The notes: a model not told the origin generated them from the sequence alone. 9,492 nt of DNA from an uncultured Lachnospiraceae bacterium (GCA_945827765.1 CALZPS010000038.1:1-9492); one strand, 5' to 3'. Shown: positions 1 through 7,837, counted from the stretch's first letter. Numbers and translations: made by a program.

Positions 1-1284
1 TCTATGCTGTGTCATCTCTGTCTCATATAAGGCAACATCTGTCACATCCAATCCAGCATTATAAAGTGGCGGTAATAATTCTTCCGACCCTTCCGCCGCC
101 CTGACAACCACAATTTCACTGTTCGGCATTACCGTCTGTGCCAAAAGTTTTCCCAGACTTATGCTGTCATATGTTGCCGGCATCAAGTCTGCCAGCAAGC
201 CATACATTTTTAATGCTTTCTGCGTGGCACTTCCAATCACCGCCAGTTTTACTTCTGCTTTTTTAGCAAAGATTCTGCGGACATCCATCCCCTCTTCCAT
301 CATTTCCTCAAAGAAAATCTGCACTCCGGCAGGACTGGTAAAAACAAGCCACGCTTCGCCCTCGCGGCATGCAAAGTTCTGCATCCGCTCAACCAGTTTC
401 CTGTTTGGCCGGATGGGAATGGTCTGGATTGCCGGAACTTCCAATACCTGCGCTCCCAGTTCCCGCAGCCGCTCTGCCAAAACAGAAACCTGATGCCGCG
501 GTCTGGTAATCAGAAACTGTCTGCCGCCAAGCACACGCTTTTCCGCCCATTGAAAGTTTTGCTCAAGTGCGCATACTTCACCTACTATGATCAAGGCCGG
601 AGCAGAGATATTTTCTGCTCGTACCTGCTCTGCCAGATGCCCGATATCCGATACAACCCTGCGTTGGCGGGCACTCGTGCCGCGCTCCAAAACTGCCGCC
701 GGTGTATCGGAAGACATTCCGGCATCCTGAAGTCCCTGACAGATTGTCTCCAGCAAAGAAAGCCCCATCAGAAACACGAGTGTTCCTTTCATTTTTACTA
801 ACGCCGGATAATCTATCCGCGAAGTGCCGTCTTTTCGCGGATGTCCGGTCACCACATGAAAGGAAGACACATAATCACGATGCGTCAGCGGAATCCCCGC
901 ATAAGCCGGAACCGCCGCTGCCGAAGTAATGCCGGGAATGATTTCAAAGGGAACATTTTCCTGTACAAGCAGTTCCAGTTCTTCTCCGCCTCTGCCAAAC
1001 ACGAACGGATCCCCGCCCTTTAAACGCAGAATCTGTTTTCCTTTTTTTGCCTCAGTAAGAAGAACCTGGTTGATTTCTTCCTGTGGCACCGGATGATTGC
1101 CCGCGCGTTTTCCCACGAAAATCATTTCCTTTCCGGCCGGTATCTGGCACAGAATTTCCGTGCTGACCAGTGCATCATATACAATCACATCCGCTTTTTT
1201 CAACAATTCTTTTGTTTTCACTGTCAAAAGTCCCGCGTCACCGGGACCTGCCCCCGCCAGCCAGACCTTGCCGCCCTGTTTCAT
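1..1284 (-). CDS. cobA-hemD: CobA-HemD fusion: uroporphyrinogen-III C-methyltransferase / uroporphyrinogen-III synthase (3' end cut)
   Basis: I translated this frame by hand; it stays open for 428 codons to the left edge, so the C-terminus is missing. Residues 1-245 are an SAM-dependent uroporphyrinogen III methyltransferase: the GAGPGD loop (11-16), RLKGGDPFVFGRGGEE (87-102) and PGITSAAAVPAYAGIPLTHR (117-136) are family signatures. From about residue 252 a HemD domain follows: FLITRPR (257-263), LVFTSPAGV (313-321), AVIGSATQKAL (348-358) and VVVRAAEGSEELLP (392-405). HemD closes hydroxymethylbilane to uroporphyrinogen III, and CobA methylates it twice to precorrin-2, the entry to corrin synthesis; both should be cytosolic. 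Fusions of this kind are common in Clostridia and run to roughly 500 residues, so perhaps 70 are lost. The ATG overlaps the hemC stop as ATGA, with a GAGG five bases upstream, which indicates translational coupling. Confidence 0.95.
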   Translation of the reverse strand, partial: MKQGGKVWLAGAGPGDAGLLTVKTKELLKKADVIVYDALVSTEILCQIPAGKEMIFVGKRAGNHPVPQEEINQVLLTEAKKGKQILRLKGGDPFVFGRGGEELELLVQENVPFEIIPGITSAAAVPAYAGIPLTHRDYVSSFHVVTGHPRKDGTSRIDYPALVKMKGTLVFLMGLSLLETICQGLQDAGMSSDTPAAVLERGTSARQRRVVSDIGHLAEQVRAENISAPALIIVGEVCALEQNFQWAEKRVLGGRQFLITRPRHQVSVLAERLRELGAQVLEVPAIQTIPIRPNRKLVERMQNFACREGEAWLVFTSPAGVQIFFEEMMEEGMDVRRIFAKKAEVKLAVIGSATQKALKMYGLLADLMPATYDSISLGKLLAQTVMPNSEIVVVRAAEGSEELLPPLYNAGLDVTDVALYETEMTQHR

Positions 1285-2171
1285 ATCAGCCTCGATTCTT
1301 TTTTCATCTTTATTGCCAACGTTTCGCCCAACTTCTGTGCCTGCTCCACATCCCCGATCACCGAATCTGTGAAGTAGTCCTCACTGCCTTCCTCAAAATA
1401 GAGTCCTCTGAGACAGATTTCATTTCCCCGAATCTTTGCATGTGCCGCCACGGGAGAGGTACATCCCCCATCCAGTGTACGCACAAACTGCCGCTCCGCC
1501 AAAGCCGCCCACTCACTCTGTTGATTTCGAATATCATCAAGCCAGACAGCGTTTTCATCTTTCCGGCCCTGCACCGCCAGAATTCCCTGTCCGGCTGCCG
1601 GAATCATTTCCTCTGTATCAAAAATGCGTCCGATATACGATTCCATTCCCAGCCGTTTTAATCCTGCTGCTGCCAAAATCGTCGCGTCATAATCTTCCTC
1701 ACTCAATTTCTTCAGGCGGGTCTGCACATTCCCGCGGATGTTACGAAACCGGGCCTGTGGATATAGTTTCCGCATCTGGATAGCTCTGCGCCGACTGGAA
1801 GTCCCTACAACCCCATCACCGGGAAATGTATCCCGTCCCGGTCTGTATACCAATACGTCTCTGGCGTCTTCCCGCTCGGAGCATGCCAGAATCGGGAACT
1901 CCTCATTCTGTTCCATCGGCATATCCTTTAAACTGTGCACGGCAAGGTCTATGATACCGTCTGCAAGTGCCTGATCCAGTTCTTTGACAAACAATCCTTT
2001 GCCTCCGATATTCTCCAGACTGCGGTCAACAATTTTATCTCCGGTCGTTTTCATTGTCACAAGCTCCACCTGCAGCTGCGGATGACATTTTTCTATTTGT
2101 TTTTTGATAAATTCTGCCTGAGCGACAGCCAGCCGACTCTCCCGGCTGCCGATTCGAATGATACGCTGCAT
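1281..2171 (-). CDS. hemC: Hydroxymethylbilane synthase (porphobilinogen deaminase)
   Basis: HemC joins four porphobilinogen units into hydroxymethylbilane, using a covalently bound dipyrromethane cofactor, in the cytosol. The 296-residue protein has the whole family pattern: IRIGSRESRLAVAQA near the N-terminus, TTGDKI (42-47), GGKGLFVKELDQAL (56-69), HSLKDMP with the catalytic Asp at 83, GTSSRRRAIQ (123-132), NIRGNVQTRL (144-153), AAGQGILAVQ (192-201), and GGCTSP, where Cys237 carries the cofactor. Length is close to the usual 300-315. I start at ATG 2171 because an AAAGGA lies seven bases upstream and the family begins with exactly this IGSR motif; an in-frame ATG at 2207 would add 12 residues without family support. 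Its product goes to the CobA-HemD protein encoded next, with a four-base stop/start overlap. A 71-bp gap separates it from cobQ, one of the two longest gaps here. Confidence 0.97.
   Translation of the reverse strand: MQRIIRIGSRESRLAVAQAEFIKKQIEKCHPQLQVELVTMKTTGDKIVDRSLENIGGKGLFVKELDQALADGIIDLAVHSLKDMPMEQNEEFPILACSEREDARDVLVYRPGRDTFPGDGVVGTSSRRRAIQMRKLYPQARFRNIRGNVQTRLKKLSEEDYDATILAAAGLKRLGMESYIGRIFDTEEMIPAAGQGILAVQGRKDENAVWLDDIRNQQSEWAALAERQFVRTLDGGCTSPVAAHAKIRGNEICLRGLYFEEGSEDYFTDSVIGDVEQAQKLGETLAIKMKKESRLI
1290..1293 (-). promoter_or_regulatory. Ribosome binding site of cobA-hemD inside the end of hemC
   Basis: GAGG on the minus strand, five bases before the ATG at 1284-1282. It lies within the last codons of hemC, and the start overlaps the hemC TGA. 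It fixes the start of a gene whose reading frame runs off the window. Confidence 0.6.
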
Positions 2172-2178
2172 CTCTTTT

Positions 2179-2184
2179 TCCTTT
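2179..2184 (-). promoter_or_regulatory. Ribosome binding site deciding the hemC start
   Basis: AAAGGA on the minus strand, seven bases before the ATG at 2171-2169. It supports this start over the in-frame ATG at 2207-2205. Confidence 0.6.
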
Positions 2185-2192
2185 CCTGAGTC

Positions 2193-2222
2193 ACAATAGA
2201 CAAACAAAACGAACAGTCACAA
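2193..2222 (-). promoter_or_regulatory. Possible weak internal promoter upstream of hemC
   Basis: In the 71-bp cobQ-hemC gap the minus strand reads TTGTGA, 18 bases, then TATTGT. Each box matches four of six positions of the sigma-A consensus. The same stretch holds two copies of TTGTGACT with a 26-base period (2222-2215 and 2196-2189). I see no hairpin terminator in the gap. The match is weak and could be chance; readthrough from cobQ is equally possible. Confidence 0.18.
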
Positions 2223-2242
2223 CTTCTATCCCACATCCTGCC

Positions 2243-3757
2243 TCATATTCCCAGCGCGCGATAAACCGCATCCATATCCAGATTTTCCCGAATAACATCC
2301 GCCAGTTTATCATATTGCTGTTCCTTATATTCCCGTAAATCCAATGTCTTTACCTGTGAAATATCCAGCCCTTTCTGCTGCATCAATGTCTTCACCAGCG
2401 TCTGCGCCGCCAGTGCTTTATCAAAAATTCCATGCAGGTAACAGCCATACACATTTCCCGCAGATGCGCCGTCCTCATGATAACCTGAGACAACTTCCCC
2501 CACATTTTCCAGCTCATACTCAAGCAGAGCAGGGCTGTTCTCCAGACGAACAGATTGTCCCATATGGATTTCATATCCTTCCACTTCCACGCCGCTTAAA
2601 TCCTTCAGCATGCCTTTCACTGCCATAAAATGACCTTTCACGCGGGTTCTCGTCTTGGTGTTCTCAAATGTCGTCCGTATCGGAAGCAAGCCCATTCCCC
2701 GCACCGTTCCTGCAGATTCAACTCCCTCCGGATCAAACAATTCCTTCCCTAGCATTTGATATCCCCCGCAAATTCCAAAAACCAGTTTTCCCTGAGATGC
2801 ATGACGGATAATTTTTGCCTCCAGACCATTCTGCCGCATCCACAACAAATCGCCGATGGTATTTTTACTGCCGGGAATAATGACTGCATCGGGATTGCCG
2901 AATTCGCCCGGTGTACTCACATAGCGCACGGAAACTTCTTCCATACACTCCAATGCCATCAAATCCGTGAAATTGGAGATTCTCGGCAGATGCATGACCG
3001 CGATATCGACTGCCGCGCCTGTCTGCTTTCTGCTGAATCGTTCACTCAAACTGTCTTCTTCGTCTATATCAAGATAAAAATAGGGAATGACACCTATCAC
3101 CGGTTTCTGCGTCCGCTCCTCCAGCATCTGAAGCCCCGGTTCCAAAATTGTCTTGTCCCCGCGGAATTTATTGATGATGCATCCTGAAATCCGCTTTCGC
3201 TCGTCTTCCTCCAGAAGTTCAATGGTTCCCACGATCTGGGCGAATACCCCGCCGCGGTCGATATCTCCCACTAACAGCACCGGTGCATCCACCAGCTTAG
3301 CCAGCCCCATATTTACAATGTCATTTTCCTTCAGATTAATCTCGGCAGGGCTGCCTGCTCCCTCAATGACTATGATATCGTACTGCTCCTCCAGTTTATG
3401 GTATGCGGACAAAATATCCGGGATATAGTCTGCCTTATGCTGAAAATATTCCGATGCCGACATCGTTTTGACGACCTTGCCGCCCACGATTACCTGTGAA
3501 CCGGTATCATTGGTTGGTTTGAGCAGAATCGGATTCATCAAAACAGAGGGACGAATTCCCGCCGCCTCTGCCTGCATAACCTGCGCGCGCCCCATCTCCA
3601 GCCCGTCTTCCGTGACATAGGAATTGAGTGCCATATTTTGTGATTTAAATGGGGCAACTTTATATCCGTCCTGCACAAACACTCTGCACAGTCCTCCCGC
3701 CAAAATGCTTTTTCCGGCATTAGACATCGTGCCCTGTATCATAATTGCCTTTGCCAT
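2243..3757 (-). CDS. cobQ: Adenosylcobyric acid synthase (glutamine-hydrolysing)
   Basis: CobQ (CbiP in the anaerobic naming) amidates four side-chain carboxyls (b, d, e, g) of adenosylcobyrinic acid a,c-diamide, using ATP and glutamine. The 504-residue protein opens with a dethiobiotin-synthetase-like ATP domain, [17 protein letters not shown], followed by [12 protein letters not shown] and [14 protein letters not shown]. Further on are [27 protein letters not shown] and IINKFRGD. The C-terminal half is a class I-like glutamine amidotransferase: [10 protein letters not shown] with nucleophile Cys330, and CYLHGIFD with His442. The frame is open 80 codons further upstream, but that stretch is an out-of-frame read of mntP. 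ATG 3757 fits the family N-terminus, with GGGG six bases upstream; ATG 3763 (two residues longer, AGGA five bases upstream) is also possible, and ATG 3784 overlaps the mntP stop. It should act after ring amidation by CbiA and before arm attachment by CbiB. Confidence 0.96.
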   Translation of the reverse strand: MAKAIMIQGTMSNAGKSILAGGLCRVFVQDGYKVAPFKSQNMALNSYVTEDGLEMGRAQVMQAEAAGIRPSVLMNPILLKPTNDTGSQVIVGGKVVKTMSASEYFQHKADYIPDILSAYHKLEEQYDIIVIEGAGSPAEINLKENDIVNMGLAKLVDAPVLLVGDIDRGGVFAQIVGTIELLEEDERKRISGCIINKFRGDKTILEPGLQMLEERTQKPVIGVIPYFYLDIDEEDSLSERFSRKQTGAAVDIAVMHLPRISNFTDLMALECMEEVSVRYVSTPGEFGNPDAVIIPGSKNTIGDLLWMRQNGLEAKIIRHASQGKLVFGICGGYQMLGKELFDPEGVESAGTVRGMGLLPIRTTFENTKTRTRVKGHFMAVKGMLKDLSGVEVEGYEIHMGQSVRLENSPALLEYELENVGEVVSGYHEDGASAGNVYGCYLHGIFDKALAAQTLVKTLMQQKGLDISQVKTLDLREYKEQQYDKLADVIRENLDMDAVYRALGI

Positions 3758-3780
3758 AATCATCCCCGTCCTGTATTGTA

Positions 3781-4365
3781 TCATAGCCACCCGAAATGTT
3801 CCAGCAGGATTTTTATTCCAATCAAAATCAATATGATTCCGCCGGCCTGCTCTGCACGCGCACGGTAATGGGTACCGAACACATTTCCCACCTTTACACC
3901 GATACCGGACAGTATAAAGGTAGTCAGACCAATCAGCAATACCGCAATCACCGTGTTGAGCAATCTTCCTGCCTCTATGATCGTGACCGGCACACATGCG
4001 AAGGTGATACCGACCGCCAGCGCATCAATGCTTGTTGCCACTGCCATCAAAAACATTGTTTTCACATCCAGCCCTGCATCGGTCTCATCTTCATCTCCGA
4101 ACGATTCACGAATCATATTTCCACCAATCGCCGCAAGCAGGGCGAAGGCAATCCACGGTGCGACCGTATCCACATAGCCCGCGAACTGCGCCCCCAGTAT
4201 GTATCCAATCATTGGCATCAAGGCCTGAAATGCCCCAAACCAGATTCCGCAGATGAGGACGTGTTTGATACTGATTTTTTTCATCGCCAATCCTTTACAG
4301 ACAGACACCGCAAATGCATCCATCGACAGTCCTACCGCTACCATAAATAATTCTCCTAATCCCAT
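3781..4365 (-). CDS. mntP: MntP/YebN-family manganese (metal) efflux pump
   Basis: A 194-residue membrane protein with about six hydrophobic segments arranged as two similar halves. Each half carries the family signature: [14 protein letters not shown] with Asp16 and [14 protein letters not shown] with Asp114, matching the functionally important acidic residues near positions 16 and 118 of Escherichia coli MntP. The halves are joined by an acidic loop, DEDETD (91-96). MntP members export Mn2+ across the cytoplasmic membrane. I start at ATG 4365, not 4389, because AAGGAGG lies seven bases before it inside the extra codons, and this start places the first key Asp at residue 16 as in E. coli. 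The gene overlaps the end of cobD by ten bases and is followed 23 bases later by cobQ, so it is part of the B12 transcript. The usual members are single genes controlled by manganese; this setting raises the possibility of a cobalt or other metal substrate, which is inference. Confidence 0.92.
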   Translation of the reverse strand: MGLGELFMVAVGLSMDAFAVSVCKGLAMKKISIKHVLICGIWFGAFQALMPMIGYILGAQFAGYVDTVAPWIAFALLAAIGGNMIRESFGDEDETDAGLDVKTMFLMAVATSIDALAVGITFACVPVTIIEAGRLLNTVIAVLLIGLTTFILSGIGVKVGNVFGTHYRARAEQAGGIILILIGIKILLEHFGWL

Positions 4366-5471
4366 GTTTTTTCCTCCTTCATCGGACATTTCGCCTGTGA
4401 CCTATAAGACTGAATTGTTATAAGTGCCTGCAGAAGATATTCATTTTCTTCTCTTTTACGTACTGCTATCCGGTAATACCCCTTCTCCAGCCCCCTGTAA
4501 TTACTGCAGTCTCTAATTAAAATATGATATTTTTTCAGTTTTTCATACAAATCCACCGGACTTTTCAGCAGGATATAATTTGCCTCTGATGGGATGTATT
4601 CGATTTCTGCCGCCCGCAGCCCATTTTCCAAAAAAGACCGTTCCGCTGCCAGTTTTTCCCTGATTGCTTTCGTCCGTTCTTCCTCCTGCAGGGCGGCCAG
4701 TCCTGCCGCCTGTGCCACCACGGAAACAGACCACGGCTGGCGTATATGAGCCATACGTTCTGTCAGCTTCCTGTCGGCACAGATGCCGTAGCCGAGCCGC
4801 AGTCCAGGCATTGCATGCATCTTCGTAAATGCGCGTATGAGAAAAAGCTGTGGATGCTTTGCCGCCGTCCGGGCAAATGCAGCCTTCTGTGGTTTCTCAA
4901 GAAACTCATAAAAACATTCATCCAACACCATACGAATATGATTCTGTTCACATTTTTTCAAAATCTGCTCCAGCAATCCCCTTTCGATCACCTGACCGGA
5001 AGGGTTATCCGGAGAACACAAAAATATCAAATCAACATCCGGTGTCAACTCCTGTAAGTAATCTTCCTGCAGCCGAAACCATCTCTTTTTTTCCAACTTA
5101 TGATATCGAATCTGACAATCTACCGTCTGCAATGCCTGCTCGTATTCCAGAAAAGATGGCACTGTCAGAACTGCCTTTCGCGGTTTTTCCGCTAACACCA
5201 ACGCATAGATCAAATCAGCCGCCCCGTTTCCAAACACCAGCATCTCCTCTATTGTCTGTCTTTCACAGCCTTCGTCCATCTCCTGCTGCAGCTTTTCCGC
5301 CAATGCACTGCGCAGTTTCCGGCAATAGCTGTCCGGATAATCAGAAATAAACTCCACTGATTCCCGGGCAGCCGTTTTCACCGATTCACTGGCTCCGAAG
5401 GGATTCACATTGACCGAAAAATCCAGCATACCCTCATTTGTATAAATATCTCCGCCGTGTTTGTACTCCAT
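4356..5471 (-). CDS. cobD: L-threonine-O-3-phosphate decarboxylase (PLP enzyme)
   Basis: CobD (the Salmonella name; CobC in Pseudomonas) decarboxylates L-threonine phosphate to (R)-1-amino-2-propanol phosphate, which CbiB attaches to cobyric acid. The 371-residue protein is a fold-type I PLP enzyme close to histidinol-phosphate aminotransferase. CobD character is shown by the N-terminal HGGDIY...MLDFSVNVNPFG. PLP-site motifs are GNGAADLIY (81-89), SPDNPSG with Asn156, LDECF with Asp184, AFTK with the Schiff-base Lys217, PGLRLGYGI (222-230) and YRIAVR with Arg334. Length is near Salmonella CobD (364). I start at ATG 5471: GGAG lies six bases upstream. The ATG at 5483 adds four residues and has GAGG only three bases away. 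A histidinol-phosphate aminotransferase is the alternative, but the HGGD start and the neighbour cbiB argue for CobD. The threonine kinase that would supply its substrate is not in the window. Confidence 0.93.
   Translation of the reverse strand: MEYKHGGDIYTNEGMLDFSVNVNPFGASESVKTAARESVEFISDYPDSYCRKLRSALAEKLQQEMDEGCERQTIEEMLVFGNGAADLIYALVLAEKPRKAVLTVPSFLEYEQALQTVDCQIRYHKLEKKRWFRLQEDYLQELTPDVDLIFLCSPDNPSGQVIERGLLEQILKKCEQNHIRMVLDECFYEFLEKPQKAAFARTAAKHPQLFLIRAFTKMHAMPGLRLGYGICADRKLTERMAHIRQPWSVSVVAQAAGLAALQEEERTKAIREKLAAERSFLENGLRAAEIEYIPSEANYILLKSPVDLYEKLKKYHILIRDCSNYRGLEKGYYRIAVRKREENEYLLQALITIQSYRSQAKCPMKEEKTWD
4373..4379 (-). promoter_or_regulatory. Strong ribosome binding site of mntP inside cobD
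   Basis: AAGGAGG on the minus strand, seven bases before the ATG at 4365-4363. It lies within the last coding codons of cobD, so ribosomes finishing cobD pass over it. It rules against the longer mntP start at 4389, which would place this site inside the gene. Confidence 0.8.
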
Positions 5472-5477
5472 GATTTT

Positions 5478-5481
5478 CTCC
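5478..5481 (-). promoter_or_regulatory. Ribosome binding site deciding the cobD start
   Basis: GGAG on the minus strand, six bases before the ATG at 5471-5469. It overlaps the alternative ATG at 5483-5481, so the two starts are mutually unfavourable and the downstream one is better spaced. Confidence 0.55.
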
Positions 5482-5517
5482 ATCTACCTCGTTCTTATTT
5501 ACAGACAGCATTTCTGC

Positions 5518-6474
5518 TCATAGTACCAACAAGAGCCTCACCACTCCAAAAAGCAGCAGCGCCAGCCATGCCGTTCCATACATGAGCCTGTTTGCCGCCA
5601 CGATATCCTCATTTTTCACCGGGCGCAGTGCATCTCCGATTGTTTCTTTGTGATGCAGCTTTCCAAAATAATATGCATCTCCCGCCAGCTGAATGTTCAG
5701 TGCTCCGGCACAAACAGATTCTGTCTGCGCAGAATTAGGGCTTGTATGTTTATAACGATCCCTGCGAAAAACATGCCATGCCTGTCTGACATCCATATGC
5801 ATCATCCATGCAGCCGTGATCATCAGCAGTGCCGAAATTCTTGCCGGAATAAAATTGAATATGTCATCCATCTTTGCCGGCACAAACCCGATCGCATGAT
5901 ATTTTTCATTCTTATATCCCAGCATGGAATCCATCGTATTCACAGCCTTATATACAAAACCCAACGGCGCGCCGCCCAACATCAAAAACAAGAGCGGTGC
6001 CACCACCCCGTCCGAAGTATTCTCAGCAACTGTCTCCACCGCTGCCTTCGTCACACCACTCTCGGTAAGATTCTCTGTATCACGTCCCACAATCATGGAA
6101 ACAGCCTTCCTGGCCCCGGATAAATCCTGTTGTTTTAACCGTTCATATACTTTCATACTTTCAGTCTTCAGCGATTTGGCGGCCAAAAGCTGCATGCACC
6201 AGAATGTCTCCAGCAAAAAACGCAGAATCGGATGGATCAGATTCACTGCCCACAGCAAAAGAAAGGGAATCAGACCGGACAGAAAAACGACCACTGTCCA
6301 CAAGATTCCCCCGCCAACCAATAATGCTTTTTCCCGGCTGCAGATTTTGCGCACCGCTTTTTCCAACCAGGCAATGAGTGCACCAATCAGCCGTACCGGA
6401 TGATACAGACATGCCGGATCACCAACACACAAATCCAAAAAAAAGCCGATTGTGCAAGCCAACAATATTTCCAT
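5518..6474 (-). CDS. cbiB: Adenosylcobinamide-phosphate synthase, membrane protein
   Basis: CbiB condenses adenosylcobyric acid with aminopropanol phosphate to give adenosylcobinamide phosphate; it sits in the cytoplasmic membrane. The 318-residue protein shows the family pattern in order: LDLCVGDP...HPVRLIG (13-31), hydrophobic segments around 51-95, GRDTENL (130-136), ETVAENTSDGVVAPLLF (147-163), NTMDSMLGYKN (179-189), DDIFNFIPARISAL (203-216), SPNSAQTESVCAGALNIQLAG (245-265) and ETIGD (277-281), then a C-terminal hydrophobic tail. Length is typical (about 310-320). It starts two bases after the phosphatase stop, with a rather distant AAGG about twelve bases upstream, so it probably depends on coupling to the preceding gene. 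CobD, encoded 46 bases downstream, makes its substrate, so the two genes form a functional pair. Confidence 0.97.
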   Translation of the reverse strand: MEILLACTIGFFLDLCVGDPACLYHPVRLIGALIAWLEKAVRKICSREKALLVGGGILWTVVVFLSGLIPFLLLWAVNLIHPILRFLLETFWCMQLLAAKSLKTESMKVYERLKQQDLSGARKAVSMIVGRDTENLTESGVTKAAVETVAENTSDGVVAPLLFLMLGGAPLGFVYKAVNTMDSMLGYKNEKYHAIGFVPAKMDDIFNFIPARISALLMITAAWMMHMDVRQAWHVFRRDRYKHTSPNSAQTESVCAGALNIQLAGDAYYFGKLHHKETIGDALRPVKNEDIVAANRLMYGTAWLALLLFGVVRLLLVL

Positions 6475-6476
6475 GA

Positions 6477-7079
6477 CTACATCAACCTTTCGTATTCCTT
6501 AAACAAATGATTTCCCTGCAGCCAGCTCTCCCTTTCAATCGTCACCCGATATCCTCCGCAATTTTCCACCTGCCAGTCATACAAGTCTTTCTCTTCCCCG
6601 GAAAACAATGCCATCAGAAGCATGATAACCCCACCATGCACAACAAAGGCTGTCCGCTGCCTGCCTTCTGATAAAAATGACTCTATTTGTGCACAAAAAG
6701 CAGATTTACATCGCGCCAGAAACTCTTCCGGCGGTTCTCCCTGCGGAAACTCAGTTCTGCCCCGTGACTCAATCCACTGCCGGTATTCCGGCAGATCTTT
6801 TAATTCTTCATAATTGCGGTTCTCAAACAGACCAAAATCCATTTCCCGCAAATCTTCGCATATCAACGGATTCATGTCCTCAAACAAAAGTGAAGCCGTC
6901 TCCCGACAGCGTTTCATCGGACTGACCGCCATCGCCTCAATAACGGGCAGACCTTCTTTACGGTGTGACACAGTATCAAATAATTCCTGGTCATACACCA
7001 ACGGCTCATCCGTGCTTCCGATATAGCGCCCCTCTTTATTCCCCTTTGTCTTCAAATGCCGAATCAAATACACTTCCAT
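6477..7079 (-). CDS. cobC: Histidine phosphatase, probable alpha-ribazole phosphatase
   Basis: This 200-residue protein belongs to the histidine phosphatase (phosphoglycerate mutase-like) superfamily. Visible active-site elements are LIRH with Arg7 and the phosphorylated His8, SPMKRCRETA with Arg57 or Arg59 as second phosphate ligand, EMDFGLFE with Glu79 as likely acid, and VVHGGV with His148. In B12 synthesis CobC removes the 5' phosphate from alpha-ribazole phosphate or from the cobamide phosphate. The function is assigned mainly from position between cobS and cbiB and from YIGSTDEPL, a stretch seen in CobC-like members. An oddity is Leu9 directly after the catalytic His, where most members have Gly (RHG). 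The start overlaps the end of cobS by 16 bases, with CAGGAG ten bases upstream. Another small-phosphomonoester phosphatase is possible from sequence alone. Confidence 0.85.
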   Translation of the reverse strand: MEVYLIRHLKTKGNKEGRYIGSTDEPLVYDQELFDTVSHRKEGLPVIEAMAVSPMKRCRETASLLFEDMNPLICEDLREMDFGLFENRNYEELKDLPEYRQWIESRGRTEFPQGEPPEEFLARCKSAFCAQIESFLSEGRQRTAFVVHGGVIMLLMALFSGEEKDLYDWQVENCGGYRVTIERESWLQGNHLFKEYERLM

Positions 7080-7837
7080 ACCAAAACTACTCCTGTCAAT
7101 ATTGCCAATTCACACACCTGTAAAAAAAATCCCGCCAAATCACCGGTGATTCCGCCAAACTGCCGCCTGCACATTCGCCTGTAATAATAGAATACCAGAC
7201 CGGAACAGGCCACAGCGGCAACCCCTGCTGCCGGAGAAAGCCACAGCATCCATGCTGTCGTCAAAACCAGCCAGATAAGCATCACTTTTTTGGTGATTTG
7301 TTTCTGAGCATAATCTTGAAATGTCCGCGCCAGCCCACTGTCCTTAGCTGCCGGAAAGGTCACGACAGAAAGTCCGCTCCAAGCTCTTGAGAGCACATAT
7401 CCGCAGCAAATGACCATCAAAATCCGGCTGTCACCGCACGACTTCCACTCACTCCAGACAGCCACATTCCAAAGGAAATAGCATCCCATCCCCAAAATGG
7501 CAAACGCCCCGGCATGTGGGTCTTTTAAAATCGACAGTTTCTTTTCCCGTTCTCCATAAGAACAGAGTGCATCCACGGTGTCCAAAAAACCATCCATATG
7601 GATTCCCCCGCTGATTACAACCGGAATCAACGTCAACATAACTGAGAAGAACAACGATCCACAAAAACCCGCAGTCATCACATATGCCGCGGCATAGACA
7701 CAGATTCCAATCACGGCACCGACAAGCGGAAAAAAGCACATCACATATCTCATATTCTTTTCATTCCACTCCACTTTCGGCATCGGCACTTTCGAATACA
7801 TGGAAAATGCGATGACCAGTGACTGCATCAGACTCAT
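7064..7837 (-). CDS. cobS: Adenosylcobinamide-GDP ribazoletransferase (cobalamin synthase), membrane protein
   Basis: CobS joins adenosylcobinamide-GDP to alpha-ribazole or its phosphate, the step that makes the complete cobamide (phosphate), in the cytoplasmic membrane. The 257-residue protein opens with the family's FSMYSKVPMP (11-20), then FFPLVGAVIG (35-44). The metal and substrate motif GGIHMDGFLDTVDAL (77-91) has Asp82, Asp86 and Asp89, followed by KDPHAGAFAILG (105-116). At least five hydrophobic segments follow the usual layout, and length is close to the usual 250. The ATG at 7837 has an AGGGAAG about seven bases upstream; Met4 (7828) is an alternative start. The gene follows cobT, whose product supplies alpha-ribazole phosphate, after 60 bases. 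The kinase/guanylyltransferase that makes its other substrate is not encoded in the window. Confidence 0.96.
   Translation of the reverse strand: MSLMQSLVIAFSMYSKVPMPKVEWNEKNMRYVMCFFPLVGAVIGICVYAAAYVMTAGFCGSLFFSVMLTLIPVVISGGIHMDGFLDTVDALCSYGEREKKLSILKDPHAGAFAILGMGCYFLWNVAVWSEWKSCGDSRILMVICCGYVLSRAWSGLSVVTFPAAKDSGLARTFQDYAQKQITKKVMLIWLVLTTAWMLWLSPAAGVAAVACSGLVFYYYRRMCRRQFGGITGDLAGFFLQVCELAILTGVVLVWKCI

Noticed and set aside
1170..1661. A 163-codon plus-strand frame spanning the hemC/cobA-hemD junction
   Set aside because: Both genes beneath it are well supported on the minus strand, and the product has no family features.
3758..3997. An 80-codon N-terminal extension of CobQ reading back through mntP
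   Set aside because: It is an out-of-frame read of mntP, has no resemblance to CobQ N-termini, and the family start (MAKAIMIQG) has its own upstream GGGG. It is not a fusion domain.
3796..4350. A 184-codon open frame on the plus strand opposite mntP
   Set aside because: The translated product is rich in Cys, His and Gln with no recognisable motif, and it mirrors a clear membrane protein gene on the other strand. It is a shadow of mntP codon composition.
4850..5350. A 166-codon open frame on the plus strand opposite cobD
   Set aside because: It is Pro- and Ser-rich and low in complexity, without motif or ribosome binding site support, and lies wholly inside cobD.
4356..5471. Histidinol-phosphate aminotransferase (HisC) instead of CobD
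   Set aside because: The PLP fold is shared, but the HGGDIY...DFSVNVNP start is typical of CobD, and the gene sits next to cbiB in a B12 operon with no histidine genes.
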